From: CALNBC01 sp040768925
GTDB lineage: Bacteria; Bacillota; Clostridia; Christensenellales; CALWSW01
Reading direction: 5' to 3'
NCBI GenBank assembly: GCA_040768925.1
Contig: JAXGLZ010000002.1
Location: 124,001-188,000, forward strand
DNA length: 64,000 nt
Position 1 is the first letter of the stretch, and every line of letters starts with the position of its first letter. The position numbers were made by a program, and so were the translations under genes. Shown here piece by piece: positions 50,957-59,575 of the stretch. The notes under the pieces are model-generated. The model searched no databases. It saw nothing but the letters and a program-made list of their open reading frames with translations, and was not told where the DNA came from.

Positions 50957-52312
50957 TCAGAAAGACCTTACCAGTTCCTTGAACACCCGGCCCCGTTCCT
51001 CAAAGTTGGCGAACATGTCGTAACTTGCGCAGGCCGGGGAAAGCAGCACGTCGTCCCCCTCTTGCGCAAGGCTTTTCGCAAGGCGGACCGCGTCCTCAAA
51101 AGGCCCGTCGCAAATATATATGGGGGAATAGCCCGTTTTTTTCGCATCCCTTTCGATCTGGTCCCTGGTAAATCCATAGGCGACGACAGCTTTGACTTTT
51201 CCGCCGAAAGCGTTAAAAACCGGCGTGTAATCGCTGTTTTTGTTCGACCCGCCAAGCAGCAGCACCGTGGGCCTTTGGATCGCCTCGACGGCCTTGACCG
51301 TCGAGTCCGGATTCGTGCCCTTGGAATCGTTGATATAGCGCACGCCGTTTTTTTCGCAGACGAATTCGATGCGGTGCTCCACGCCGGAAAAGCTTCGAAG
51401 GGCCTGGGCGGCCGCTTTGGGCGATACCCCCACCGGCAGGGAAACCGCCACGGCAGCCAGGGCGTTTTCCAGATTGTGCGCTCCGGGAATCCTCAGTTCG
51501 GAAACGCGGCAGACCGGGCTTTCCCTTCCGTCCATGCGGAAGATGATCGCGCCGTCTCGTACGAAAGCGCCGTTTTCCACCTCCAGCTTTCTGGAAAACC
51601 AGAGTACGCGGCCTTTGGCGCGCTCCGCCATGGCGGCCACCAGAGGATCGTCCGCGTTAAAGACGGCAAAGTCGTCCCTGGTCTGGTTGTTGAGCACCAT
51701 GGCCTTGGCCGCGCCGTAGTTTTCCATGGTTTTGAACCGGTCGAGGTGGTCTTCCGTCAGATTCAGGATCGCGCAGGCGCGGGCGCGGAAGCGCTCCGTC
51801 GATTCAAGCTGAAAACCCGCGACCTCGGCGACGATCACGTCCTCCGGCTTTGTGTTTTTCGCCTCCTGAGCGATGGGCACGCCGATGTTCCCCAGCACAA
51901 AGGTGTTGAACCCCGCGGCCTTGAAAAGCTCCCCCGTGAGCGCCGTGGTGGTGGTCTTTCCGTTCGTTCCGGTGATGGCGATGATCGGCGCTTTTGCGAA
52001 AAGATAGCCCAGCTCGATCTCGCCGATCACCTTGATCCACCGCTTTTTGGCCTCTGCCGCAAAGGGGGCAAAAAGGGATACCCCGGGGCTGAGGACGATC
52101 ATGTCCGTATCGTCAAGAAGCGTCAGCGGGTCGGCGCCCAGGGCGTCTTTGTATTCCACGCCGCTGAGCGCGCTCAGCGCTTCGGGAAGCTCATTTCTGG
52201 TCTTTTTGTCGTTTATTGTCACAAAAGCGCCCTCGGACGCCAACAGCCGGGCGGAAGCGATTCCGCTTTTCGCCATGCCGACCACGAGAACGCGCAGGCC
52301 CTTTACGTTCAT
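50957..52312 (-). CDS. murD: UDP-N-acetylmuramoylalanine-D-glutamate ligase MurD
   Basis: 451 aa. N-terminal Rossmann-like VLVVGMAKSGIASARLL, ATP loop ITGTNGKTTTTAL, NLTEDHLDRF, HNLENALAA, and the C-terminal HRIEFV and NDSKGTNPDST. An oddity is VAEVAGFQLEST, where most MurD proteins have EVSSFQLE. It adds D-Glu to UDP-MurNAc-Ala. Start ATG with AGGTGAACAA upstream, 8 nt after the mraY stop. Confidence 0.96.
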   Translation of the reverse strand: MNVKGLRVLVVGMAKSGIASARLLASEGAFVTINDKKTRNELPEALSALSGVEYKDALGADPLTLLDDTDMIVLSPGVSLFAPFAAEAKKRWIKVIGEIELGYLFAKAPIIAITGTNGKTTTTALTGELFKAAGFNTFVLGNIGVPIAQEAKNTKPEDVIVAEVAGFQLESTERFRARACAILNLTEDHLDRFKTMENYGAAKAMVLNNQTRDDFAVFNADDPLVAAMAERAKGRVLWFSRKLEVENGAFVRDGAIIFRMDGRESPVCRVSELRIPGAHNLENALAAVAVSLPVGVSPKAAAQALRSFSGVEHRIEFVCEKNGVRYINDSKGTNPDSTVKAVEAIQRPTVLLLGGSNKNSDYTPVFNAFGGKVKAVVAYGFTRDQIERDAKKTGYSPIYICDGPFEDAVRLAKSLAQEGDDVLLSPACASYDMFANFEERGRVFKELVRSF

Positions 52313-52320
52313 TTGTTCAC

Positions 52321-53322
52321 CTATACATACAGCAGAAGCACAATCAGGCAGGCCGCGGCGGTGATGATCATATACATGGAAACGATCTTCGTCTCCGGAT
52401 AGCCCTTGAGCTCAAAATGGTGGTGCAGCGGCGCCATTAAAAACACGCGTTTTTTGTTGCGAAGCTTATAGGAGCCCACCTGCAGCACGACGGAAACCGC
52501 GCTGGCAACGAACATGACCCCGATGATGGGCGTGATCAGCATCGTTCTGCTGACGATCGCCATGATGGAGAGCGCGCCGCCCAAAGCAAGGGAACCGGTG
52601 TCTCCCATAAACACCCGGGCGGGATAGGCGTTGAACCGCAAAAAGCCCAGGCAGGCGCCGGCGACGGCCCCGGCGAACAGCATCGCGTTTTTGATGTTGT
52701 CCGAAAGGTAAATATCCCCGGACGCCGCGGCGGCGGCCGCGATCACAAAAAGGATGAAGGCGTAGGTGATCGAATCGATGAGCATCGTCCCGGAAGCGAG
52801 TCCGTCCAGCCCGTCCGTCAGGTTCACCGCGTTGACAAAGGCGACGATGACGAACATCGCGAAGGGAATGTAAAACGCCCCGAGATCCCAGGTGATATTG
52901 GTGAACGGGACCACGACCTTCGAGCCGATCAGCGGATTCCTGTACGCCCAGATGGCGATAACCGCGGCAAGGCCCACCTGCCCGATGATCTTTTGATACG
53001 CCCTCAGGCCGAGGCTGCGCTTGTGCTTGACCTTCAGGATATCGTCCAAAAAACCGATGACCGCGTACCCCGCCGTGGCGATCAGCATCATCGGCAGGAA
53101 TTCCATGCTGCCATCGCCCAGAATCAGCGACGTCACCACCACGGCCAGCACCATCATGACGCCGCCCATGGTGGGCGTTCCCGCCTTTGAAAGGTGCTTT
53201 TTGGGGCCGTCGTCCCGCACCATCTGGCCGAATTTCAGCCTGTGGAGCAGCGGGATGACGACCGGCCCGAGCAATATGCAAATTCCGAATGATATCAGTA
53301 TCGACAGTATCAGTCTGTCCAT
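52321..53322 (-). CDS. mraY: Phospho-N-acetylmuramoyl-pentapeptide-transferase MraY
   Basis: 333 aa, ten predicted transmembrane helices. Signature regions KKHLSKAGTPTMGGVM, GFLDDILKVKHKRSLGL, NAVNLTDGLDGLASG, FMGDTGSLALGG and APLHHHFELKGYPETKIV are all present. It makes lipid I. It follows murE directly (17 nt), where murF normally lies. Confidence 0.97.
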   Translation of the reverse strand: MDRLILSILISFGICILLGPVVIPLLHRLKFGQMVRDDGPKKHLSKAGTPTMGGVMMVLAVVVTSLILGDGSMEFLPMMLIATAGYAVIGFLDDILKVKHKRSLGLRAYQKIIGQVGLAAVIAIWAYRNPLIGSKVVVPFTNITWDLGAFYIPFAMFVIVAFVNAVNLTDGLDGLASGTMLIDSITYAFILFVIAAAAAASGDIYLSDNIKNAMLFAGAVAGACLGFLRFNAYPARVFMGDTGSLALGGALSIMAIVSRTMLITPIIGVMFVASAVSVVLQVGSYKLRNKKRVFLMAPLHHHFELKGYPETKIVSMYMIITAAACLIVLLLYV

Positions 53323-53339
53323 CTTATGTGCGTCGCGGC

Positions 53340-54812
53340 TCAGTGCTCGTCGGGGAGCTTTGCGGCAATTTCCGCCACGATCTCCTTTTCGTCGAAATGG
53401 TTTTTGATCCCGTTGATCTCCTGGTAAGTCTCGTGGCCCTTGCCGGCAAGGACGATCACGTCGCCGGCAGCGCCCATTTCCAGGGATTTTTTGATCGCCT
53501 CATGCCTTGATTCGATCATGGCGTATTCGCAGCCCGAACGGGAAACGCCTTCCTCTATGGACCGCATGATGTCCTCTGGGTCCTCGCTCCTGGGATTGTC
53601 GCTGGTGATGATGCAAAAATCCGCGTAGCGCCCGGCGACTTCGCCCATGATCGGCCGCTTTGCGCGGTCCCTGTCCCCCCCGCAGCCGAAAAGCACGATC
53701 AGCCTTTTTTTCGTGAAGCCGCGCACGGTTTTCAGCACGTTTTCCAGCGCGTCGGGGGTGTGCGCGTAATCCAGCATTACGGAGTATTCCCTGTTCGGAA
53801 CCGGAAGCTTCTCCAGCCGGCCGGAAACGCTGGTGACTTTTTGCAGACCGGCGGCGATTTCATCCGGCGTAAACCCGAGGACCAGGGCGGCCCCGGCGGT
53901 TCCCATGGCGTTGAACACCGAGAAAAGGCCGGAAATATTCAGCTTGACGTGCCGCGCCTCCTTGCCTTTTTCAGCGGGAAGATACATATCAAAGGCGACG
54001 CCGGCGGGCGTGATATCGATGTTCTTGGCGTAAATATCCGCGTTTTCCCGCACGCCGAAGGTCGTCTTCCCGCAGGGAAGGTCTTCGACAAGGCGGGTCC
54101 AGTACTCGTCGTCGCAGTTCAGCACCGCGTGCTTTGACTGGGTGAACAGGACGCGCTTCGCCAAGAGGTAGTTTTCGAAGGTTTTGTGGTAATCCAGGTG
54201 GTCCTGGGTCAGATTGGTGAAAACCGCGGCGTCGTACTCGATGCCGTAAACGCGCCGCTGGTCCAGCGAATGGGAGGAAACCTCCATCACGCAAAGCTCC
54301 ACCCCTTCGTCCAGCATTTCCCGCAGAAGGCGGTGAAGCTCGGCGGCGTCCGGCGTGGTATGGGCGGCGGGGAGCACCTTGTCGCCGATCAAATTGGTGA
54401 TCGTGCCGATCAGGCCGACTTTAAGGCCCGCCTGCTCCGCCACGGATTTGAGCATATAGGTGGTGGTGGTCTTGCCGTTTGTTCCGGTCACGCCCACCAT
54501 GCGCATTTTCTTTGCCGGGTAATCATAGAATTTCGCCGCGCAAAGGGCCAGCACCGTCCTCGTGTCCTCCACGATGATCTGGGGAATGTTCAGCGAAAGC
54601 TCACGCTCCACCAAAAGGGCGGAAGCGCCCGCGCGGACCGCCTGCTCCGCATAGACATGACCGTCCTGGAACGTTCCGACAACGCATACAAACAGGCAGC
54701 CCGGGCCAACCTGGCGCGAATCGCATTCGATCGAGGTAATTTCGGCGTCTTCGCCTTTATGCACGTGGTTTATGCCCGCGAAAAGCTCGCTCAGGCTCAG
54801 CGATCGGGTCAT
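53340..54812 (-). CDS. murE: UDP-N-acetylmuramoyl-L-alanyl-D-glutamate-2,6-diaminopimelate ligase MurE
   Basis: 490 aa from the ATG at 54812 with GGAGGTATCA just upstream. ATP loop VTGTNGKTTTTYML, central NLTQDHLDYHKTFENY, and the substrate signature SDNPRSEDP. The DNPR form is the one associated with meso-diaminopimelate rather than lysine. DYAHTPDALEN is also conserved. An internal promoter lies just upstream, so murE-mraY-murD may also be expressed apart from the PBP. Confidence 0.97.
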   Translation of the reverse strand: MTRSLSLSELFAGINHVHKGEDAEITSIECDSRQVGPGCLFVCVVGTFQDGHVYAEQAVRAGASALLVERELSLNIPQIIVEDTRTVLALCAAKFYDYPAKKMRMVGVTGTNGKTTTTYMLKSVAEQAGLKVGLIGTITNLIGDKVLPAAHTTPDAAELHRLLREMLDEGVELCVMEVSSHSLDQRRVYGIEYDAAVFTNLTQDHLDYHKTFENYLLAKRVLFTQSKHAVLNCDDEYWTRLVEDLPCGKTTFGVRENADIYAKNIDITPAGVAFDMYLPAEKGKEARHVKLNISGLFSVFNAMGTAGAALVLGFTPDEIAAGLQKVTSVSGRLEKLPVPNREYSVMLDYAHTPDALENVLKTVRGFTKKRLIVLFGCGGDRDRAKRPIMGEVAGRYADFCIITSDNPRSEDPEDIMRSIEEGVSRSGCEYAMIESRHEAIKKSLEMGAAGDVIVLAGKGHETYQEINGIKNHFDEKEIVAEIAAKLPDEH

Positions 54813-54860
54813 TGATACCTCCAAAACGGGAATCCCCCGAGGTTTTTAACAAACGGACTG

Positions 54861-54889
54861 ATTATATCACATATGTATGACTCTCTCAA
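54861..54889 (-). promoter_or_regulatory. Internal dcw promoter upstream of murE
   Basis: Minus-strand -35 TTGAGA (54884-54889), 17-nt spacer, -10 TATAAT (54861-54866). A 9-bp inverted repeat, CCCGAGGTT at 54836-54844 and AACCTCGGG at 54888-54896, brackets the promoter. Confidence 0.65.
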
Positions 54890-54919
54890 CCTCGGGTATA
54901 CAAAAGAGGCGCCGCAAAG

Positions 54920-57082
54920 TCAGTCTCCGCTGTATTCCAGGACGACGGAAACATTGGTTCCCACAGGCACGGATTTGCCTGCCGAAGGATTCTGGGAAAC
55001 CACTTTTCCCCTGCCGTCTCCCGCGGTCTGGAGCTTCAGCCCCAGCGCGTCCAGTTTTTCATAGGCCGCCCCGGCGCTGAGCCCGGCAAGATCGGGAACG
55101 GTCACCTCGTCCTCCGAAAGATCGTAAACCTCGGCCGGCTCGCTGGTGTACAGCTGGATCGACGTCTTTTTCGGCACCATGGCCCCGGCCTGGGGCGCCT
55201 GGGCGGTCACCGTGCCGGTTCCGTCCGCCGCGCTGGTGAAGCCCGCGTCCCGAAGCGCCGACGAAGCTTCAGAAACCTTCATTCCCACCACGTTCGGAAC
55301 CTCGGCGTTCACGTTCGCTTCGGTGACGCCTTCCTCGTATTTCGGGGGGATGCTGTAGTATTTGAGCATATCTTCCACCACGTCGCGCACATAGGGCGCG
55401 GCGCAGGTGCTGCCGTAAACCGTTCCCACCCGCGGTTCGTCCACCACGATGTAGACCAGGTATTTCGGGGCGTCCGCCGGGAAAAAGGCCACGAAGGAAG
55501 CCACGTTCTTGCCCGGCGCGATCTTGCCGTTTTCGTATTTTTGGGAAGTCCCGGTCTTTCCGCCGATGGAATAGCCGGGGATATAGCTGTTTTTGCCGCT
55601 GCCTTCCTCGACGACGCCCAAGAGAAGCTGCCGCACCGTGGCGGAAGTTTCCTCCGAAATCACCCTGCGCACAGCCAGCGGCTCGTTCTCAAGAACGGTT
55701 TCGCCCCCCGTTGTGTAGATCCCTTTTATGATATGCGGCTGCATGAGCGTTCCGCCGTTCACGACCGCGGAAATCGCCGAAGCCATCTGCAGGGCGGTCA
55801 CGGCGATCGTCTGGCCGAAGCCAATGCGGGCAAGGTCGAAGGATTTGATGTATTTCTGGTTTCGGACGATGCCGCCGGATTCTCCGTTCAGCCCCGAATT
55901 GGTGGAGGAGCCGAACCCGAAGTTGTAAATGTATTCATAAAACTTGTCCGTGCCCAGCCTGAGCGCCATTTCCATGAAGGAAGGGTTGCAGGAGTTCTGC
56001 ACGGCTTTTGCCAGGGTCTGATGGCCGTGGTTGTTCGACCAGCATTTGATGCGCTGGCCGTCCACGATCTTGTAGCCCGGGCAGTTGAAGGTGGTGCCCA
56101 GGGAAATCACGCCTTCTTCCAGGGCGGAGGCCAGGGTCATCACCTTGAAGACCGAGCCGGGTTCAAAGGCGTCGGCCACCAGCCTGTTCCTGGACAAGGC
56201 GGAAAGGGCGGTCAGATCGTTTCTCGGGGGATCGTTCAGGTCGAAATCCGGCTTGACTGAAAGGGCCTTGATCTCTCCGGTGTTGACTTCCATGACGATC
56301 CCCATGGCGTAATTCGCGTTGTTGACCGCCAGGCATTCCTCCACCGCGCGTTCAAGGGAGCTTTGCACCACCGCGTCCACGGTCAGCACAACGTCATAGC
56401 CGTCCTCCGCCTCGACGTAAGTTTCCGAGCCATAGGGGATCTCCCTACCGCTGCCGTCTTTTTCGTAGACCAGCCTTCCGGCCGTTCCGGCAAGGTATTT
56501 GTCATAAGTCGCCTCGATGCCGTCCTGGCCCACGCCGTCGATCGTCGTGTAGCCGATGATCTGGGTCATGAAGGATTTCAGGGGATAATACCGCTTTGTG
56601 TCCACAGAAAAGCTGACGCCCTTGAAGCCGCAGGCGCGCATCGCCCGGCTTTCTTCCTCGGTCAGCTGGCGCTTTATGATCACCGCGGAGCGGGTTTTGT
56701 CCGTTATCTTGGCGTATACGGAATCGTAATTTAGGCCGAGTATCCTTTCGCAGGCCCCGGCGATCCCTTCCGGATCGGTGACGTTGGGGATGTAGACCTC
56801 CATCGTGTCCGCCGAGCCGCTCTGGGCCAGCACGATGCCGTTGACGTCGGTGATCTTGCCGCGCTTCGCGGAAACCGTGCTGGTTCGCGTCCACTGGCTG
56901 GAAGCCCGTTCCTGAAGCTCTTCGGCCTGAATGACCTGAAGGTGGAAAAGCCTGCCCAAAACTACCGAAAACAGCACCACAACAGCGAACATCGTAGAGA
57001 AAATCCGCTTTTTTATGAGCTGTTTCTTTGTTTTTTTTTGCGTTTTGGAATCTTCCTTTTGGGGCAATGGTACATCTCCCAT
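54920..57082 (-). CDS. Class B penicillin-binding protein with PASTA domains (PBP2B/SpoVD-like)
   Basis: 720 aa. Basic cytoplasmic start, one transmembrane helix (about residues 28-50), pedestal domain, then transpeptidase motifs EPGSVFKVMT (SxxK), NSCNPS (SxN) and GGKTGTSQKY (KTG). Two PASTA domains occupy about residues 590-650 and 655-718. This layout fits SpoVD or the septal PBP2B; the cluster has only one such gene. ATG at 57082 has no clear ribosome-binding site, while a TTG 15 nt further in follows GGGAG and may be the real start. Confidence 0.92.
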   Translation of the reverse strand: MGDVPLPQKEDSKTQKKTKKQLIKKRIFSTMFAVVVLFSVVLGRLFHLQVIQAEELQERASSQWTRTSTVSAKRGKITDVNGIVLAQSGSADTMEVYIPNVTDPEGIAGACERILGLNYDSVYAKITDKTRSAVIIKRQLTEEESRAMRACGFKGVSFSVDTKRYYPLKSFMTQIIGYTTIDGVGQDGIEATYDKYLAGTAGRLVYEKDGSGREIPYGSETYVEAEDGYDVVLTVDAVVQSSLERAVEECLAVNNANYAMGIVMEVNTGEIKALSVKPDFDLNDPPRNDLTALSALSRNRLVADAFEPGSVFKVMTLASALEEGVISLGTTFNCPGYKIVDGQRIKCWSNNHGHQTLAKAVQNSCNPSFMEMALRLGTDKFYEYIYNFGFGSSTNSGLNGESGGIVRNQKYIKSFDLARIGFGQTIAVTALQMASAISAVVNGGTLMQPHIIKGIYTTGGETVLENEPLAVRRVISEETSATVRQLLLGVVEEGSGKNSYIPGYSIGGKTGTSQKYENGKIAPGKNVASFVAFFPADAPKYLVYIVVDEPRVGTVYGSTCAAPYVRDVVEDMLKYYSIPPKYEEGVTEANVNAEVPNVVGMKVSEASSALRDAGFTSAADGTGTVTAQAPQAGAMVPKKTSIQLYTSEPAEVYDLSEDEVTVPDLAGLSAGAAYEKLDALGLKLQTAGDGRGKVVSQNPSAGKSVPVGTNVSVVLEYSGD

Positions 57083-57172
57083 CTAAATGCCGAAACGCCG
57101 GCGAGGCGCTTCAGATGATCGATAAACCCCGGCCCAGGGTTTTCGGAGGACGCAGCCCGGCAAACAAACCGC

Positions 57173-57679
57173 TCATTCCCCGCCGCCCTCAACAGGAGCG
57201 CTGCTGATCGGAACGGCCGCGTAAGAAGGCAGGGCCGCGGCAACGACTTCCCCGTCCTCCCCGGTCCAACCCTCAACGTTTTCAAGCTGGGCGGATTCGG
57301 GGTAATCCATGCCGAGTTGCTCCCTGGCGATGATCTGGGCGGTGTTGATATCCATGGCGTACTGAAGCTTGATGTTGAGGTTCTCGATCTCCGTCTCGAT
57401 ATCGGTGATCTGGGATTTCAGCTTGCTGATCCGAAGGGAGGACGCGGACATGCGCTCGTATCTTGCCACAAGCACGCCCGCCGCGCCAAGAATCAGCATC
57501 GCGGCCAGGGCGACGCTCGCCACTGCCGAAGCTCTGAGCTTCGGCTTTGCCGCGGGCTTTGCTTCGGGGCGCGCGATTTCCTCTTTTTTCGCTGCGCGCT
57601 CCGGCTCGTCGTATTTATATGCGTTAGCGGTGGGCGTGTAGTACACATACTGGTTGAGCAGCACTTTAGGCTCGGACAT
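57173..57679 (-). CDS. ftsL: Cell division protein FtsL-like
   Basis: 168 aa from the ATG at 57679 with AGGAGGAAGAGAC upstream. A cytoplasmic part of about 60 residues rich in Lys/Glu/Ala, one transmembrane helix (about 62-82), then a heptad-type coiled coil (SLRISKLKSQITDIETEIENLNIKL) and a short tail. Identification rests on topology and on the position between rsmH and the PBP. It is longer than the roughly 117-aa Bacillus FtsL. Confidence 0.85.
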   Translation of the reverse strand: MSEPKVLLNQYVYYTPTANAYKYDEPERAAKKEEIARPEAKPAAKPKLRASAVASVALAAMLILGAAGVLVARYERMSASSLRISKLKSQITDIETEIENLNIKLQYAMDINTAQIIAREQLGMDYPESAQLENVEGWTGEDGEVVAAALPSYAAVPISSAPVEGGGE

Positions 57680-57758
57680 GTCTCTTCCTCCTGTCCTGTC
57701 GGGGGTCACGGCCTGTTTTTGCGGACGGGCCGCGGCCAGGGCGCCGCGGTTGCGCCGA

Positions 57759-58694
57759 TCAGAGCTTTTCCACGGCCCTGAGCTTTGCGCTTTTTGCCCG
57801 GGGGTTTTCGTTCAGTTCTTCCTCTTTCGCCGTCAGCGGCTTTTTTGTGATGAGGCGGACCATGGGTTTCTTCCCGCAGATGCAGACGGGCGCGCTCTTT
57901 GGGCATGTGCAGGGGTCCTGCAGTTGTGCGAAAGTTTTCTTGGCGATCCTGTCCTCCAGGCTCTGGAAGGTGATGACGGCCAGCCTGCCGCCGGGAGCGA
58001 GGCAGCCGACCATATCCTCGATCGCCTGCTTCAGCCCCGCAAGCTCGCCGTTGACCTCCACCCGGATCGCCTGGAAGGTCCGTTTTGCCGGGTGGCCGCC
58101 TTCCCGCCTTGCGGCGTTCGGGATCGCGGCCTTGATGAGCTCGACCAGCTCGAAGGTGCTGTTCAGCGGCTGCTTTTTTCGCGCTTCCAGGATGAACGAG
58201 GCGATCCTTGAAGCCCATTTTTCCTCGCCGTATTCCCTGAGGATCCGGGTCAGCTCCCCATGGTCGTAGCCGTTCACCACGTCGTAGGCGGAAAACGCCG
58301 CGTTCTGGTCCATCCGCATATCCAGCGGGGCGTCGACGTGATAGGAAAACCCGCGCGCGGGATTGTCCAGCTGATAGGAGGAAACCCCAAGATCCACCAG
58401 CATGCCGTTTAGCTTGTCTATGTTCAGTTCGCCGAGTATTCTGCGAATTTCGAAGAAGTTCCCCTTTACCGCCGCGAACCGTTCGCCAAAACGCTTCAGC
58501 CTTTGGCTGGCGGCAAAAAGGGCGTCGTCGTCCCGGTCGATGCCGATCAGCCTGCCGCTTGGGGGCAGCGCTGAAAGCACCAGCTCCGCGTGGCCGCCGC
58601 CGCCCAGGGTCCCGTCCGCGAACACGCCTCCCCTTTCCGGCGCGAGGCAGTAAAGCACCTCGTTCGGCAGGACGGGCCTGTGGGAAAATTCCAT
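57759..58694 (-). CDS. rsmH: 16S rRNA (cytosine(1402)-N4)-methyltransferase RsmH
   Basis: 311 aa. FSHRPVLPNEVL start, SAM motif GTLGGGGHAELVL, DLGVSSYQLDNPARGFSY, ARKKQPLNSTFELVELI and the C-terminal SLEDRIAKKTF and CTCPKSAPVC. It methylates N4 of C1402 in the P site. It starts one base after the mraZ stop. Confidence 0.97.
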   Translation of the reverse strand: MEFSHRPVLPNEVLYCLAPERGGVFADGTLGGGGHAELVLSALPPSGRLIGIDRDDDALFAASQRLKRFGERFAAVKGNFFEIRRILGELNIDKLNGMLVDLGVSSYQLDNPARGFSYHVDAPLDMRMDQNAAFSAYDVVNGYDHGELTRILREYGEEKWASRIASFILEARKKQPLNSTFELVELIKAAIPNAARREGGHPAKRTFQAIRVEVNGELAGLKQAIEDMVGCLAPGGRLAVITFQSLEDRIAKKTFAQLQDPCTCPKSAPVCICGKKPMVRLITKKPLTAKEEELNENPRAKSAKLRAVEKL

Positions 58695-58695
58695 T

Positions 58696-59127
58696 TCATA
58701 TACCCATTTTGGCCATGCCGGCCATCATTTCGTCGTATTCGGCTTCCATTTCCGTGTCCATGGTTTCCCAAAGCGTGGAATTCCAGATTTCGATCCGGTT
58801 GGTCACGCCGATCAGCGTGGCGTCCTTTTCGAGCTGGGCAAAGGCCCTCAGCTTTGCGGGGATCAGGATCCGGCCCTGCTTGTCCACCTCGCAGTCCGTC
58901 GCCCAGGAGGAAAGGTATCTGACTAGCTGCTGGGACTGCTTGTCCGTCAGCGGCAGGGCGGAGAGCTTTGCGGAAAGTTTTTCCCATTCGGGAAGGGACA
59001 TTCCGAAGAGGCATTTTCCGAACCCTTTTGTAACAATAAAAGTGGTTCCCAAATCGTCCCTCCATTTGGAGGGGATGAAAAGTCGGCCTTTGTTGTCCAC
59101 CGTATGGTTGTGCGATCCGATAAGCAC
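58696..59127 (-). CDS. mraZ: Transcriptional regulator MraZ
   Basis: 143 aa from a GTG at 59127 with GAGG upstream; this start gives the canonical opening LIGSHNHTVDNKGRLFIPSKWR. Two AbrB-like swapped-hairpin repeats are visible: the opening one and DCEVDKQGRILIPAKLRAFA. MraZ binds direct repeats in front of its own gene and controls the dcw operon; such repeats are present here. Confidence 0.96.
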   Translation of the reverse strand: MLIGSHNHTVDNKGRLFIPSKWRDDLGTTFIVTKGFGKCLFGMSLPEWEKLSAKLSALPLTDKQSQQLVRYLSSWATDCEVDKQGRILIPAKLRAFAQLEKDATLIGVTNRIEIWNSTLWETMDTEMEAEYDEMMAGMAKMGI

Positions 59128-59164
59128 TGCCGATACCTCTTCTTTGCGGCTTGTGAGTAAGAGG

Positions 59165-59205
59165 ATTATACACCACTTCTCACCACTTTGCCACACATCT
59201 TCCCA
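59165..59205 (-). promoter_or_regulatory. MraZ operator (four 10-bp-spaced repeats) and dcw promoter -10
   Basis: On the minus strand TGGGA (59201-59205), TGTGG (59191-59195), TGGTG (59181-59185) and TGGTG (59171-59175) recur with an exact 10-bp period. The last unit abuts a TATAAT -10 at 59165-59170. The -35 (TGGCAA at 59188-59193) is poor and lies inside the repeats. This fits the known MraZ binding pattern of TGG-type repeats separated by 5 bp. Confidence 0.85.
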
Positions 59206-59323
59206 TTTTTGCTACTATTCTGCATACAAATCGATTCTCCTTCCTTTCGCGCGAAAATTTTTAATAAATTGTAAAATATTTGTTGACTGTGACTGATTAA
59301 GTCGAAAACCGGCGCCCGGTCAA
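59206..59323. other. AT-rich stretch upstream of the dcw operator
   Basis: No gene or clear promoter is visible. It is A/T-rich between about 59255 and 59285. Confidence 0.5.
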
Positions 59324-59348
59324 TAAAAAAGCCCCCGGCAAGGGGGCT
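59324..59348 (-). terminator. Intrinsic terminator for the metallophosphoesterase transcript
   Basis: On the minus strand AGCCCCC, a short loop and GGGGGCT are followed by TTTTTT. It isolates the dcw operon from the upstream genes. Confidence 0.88.
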
Positions 59349-59384
59349 CTCGGGCCTGTTGAAAAGCTCCGTTCCGGGGGTTCA

Positions 59385-59520
59385 GGGGCCGCGCGGCCCC
59401 TAGGGTTCAATCAAAATTGACTGTGCCGGAATCACAGATTCCGGCACTTCATCAAGGATCGATGCCGGTTTCGCCGACGGCTTCCGCTTCAGCGAAAAAC
59501 CCGCGGGCGAAGCGGCCCGC
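59385..59520. other. Cluster of three GC-rich hairpins in the metallophosphoesterase 3' region
   Basis: A perfect 16-bp palindrome GGGGCCGC/GCGGCCCC (59385-59400), a 10-bp stem GTGCCGGAAT/ATTCCGGCAC (59423-59447) and GCGGGC/GCCCGC (59503-59520). None has a good T-run. There is no ORF. They may be a structured 3' UTR or remains of a repeat element. Confidence 0.45.
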
Positions 59521-59575
59521 AGGTCTTTTTGACGCTCCGAAGCCGCCGGCAAGGGCCCGAACAATACCTTTCTCG

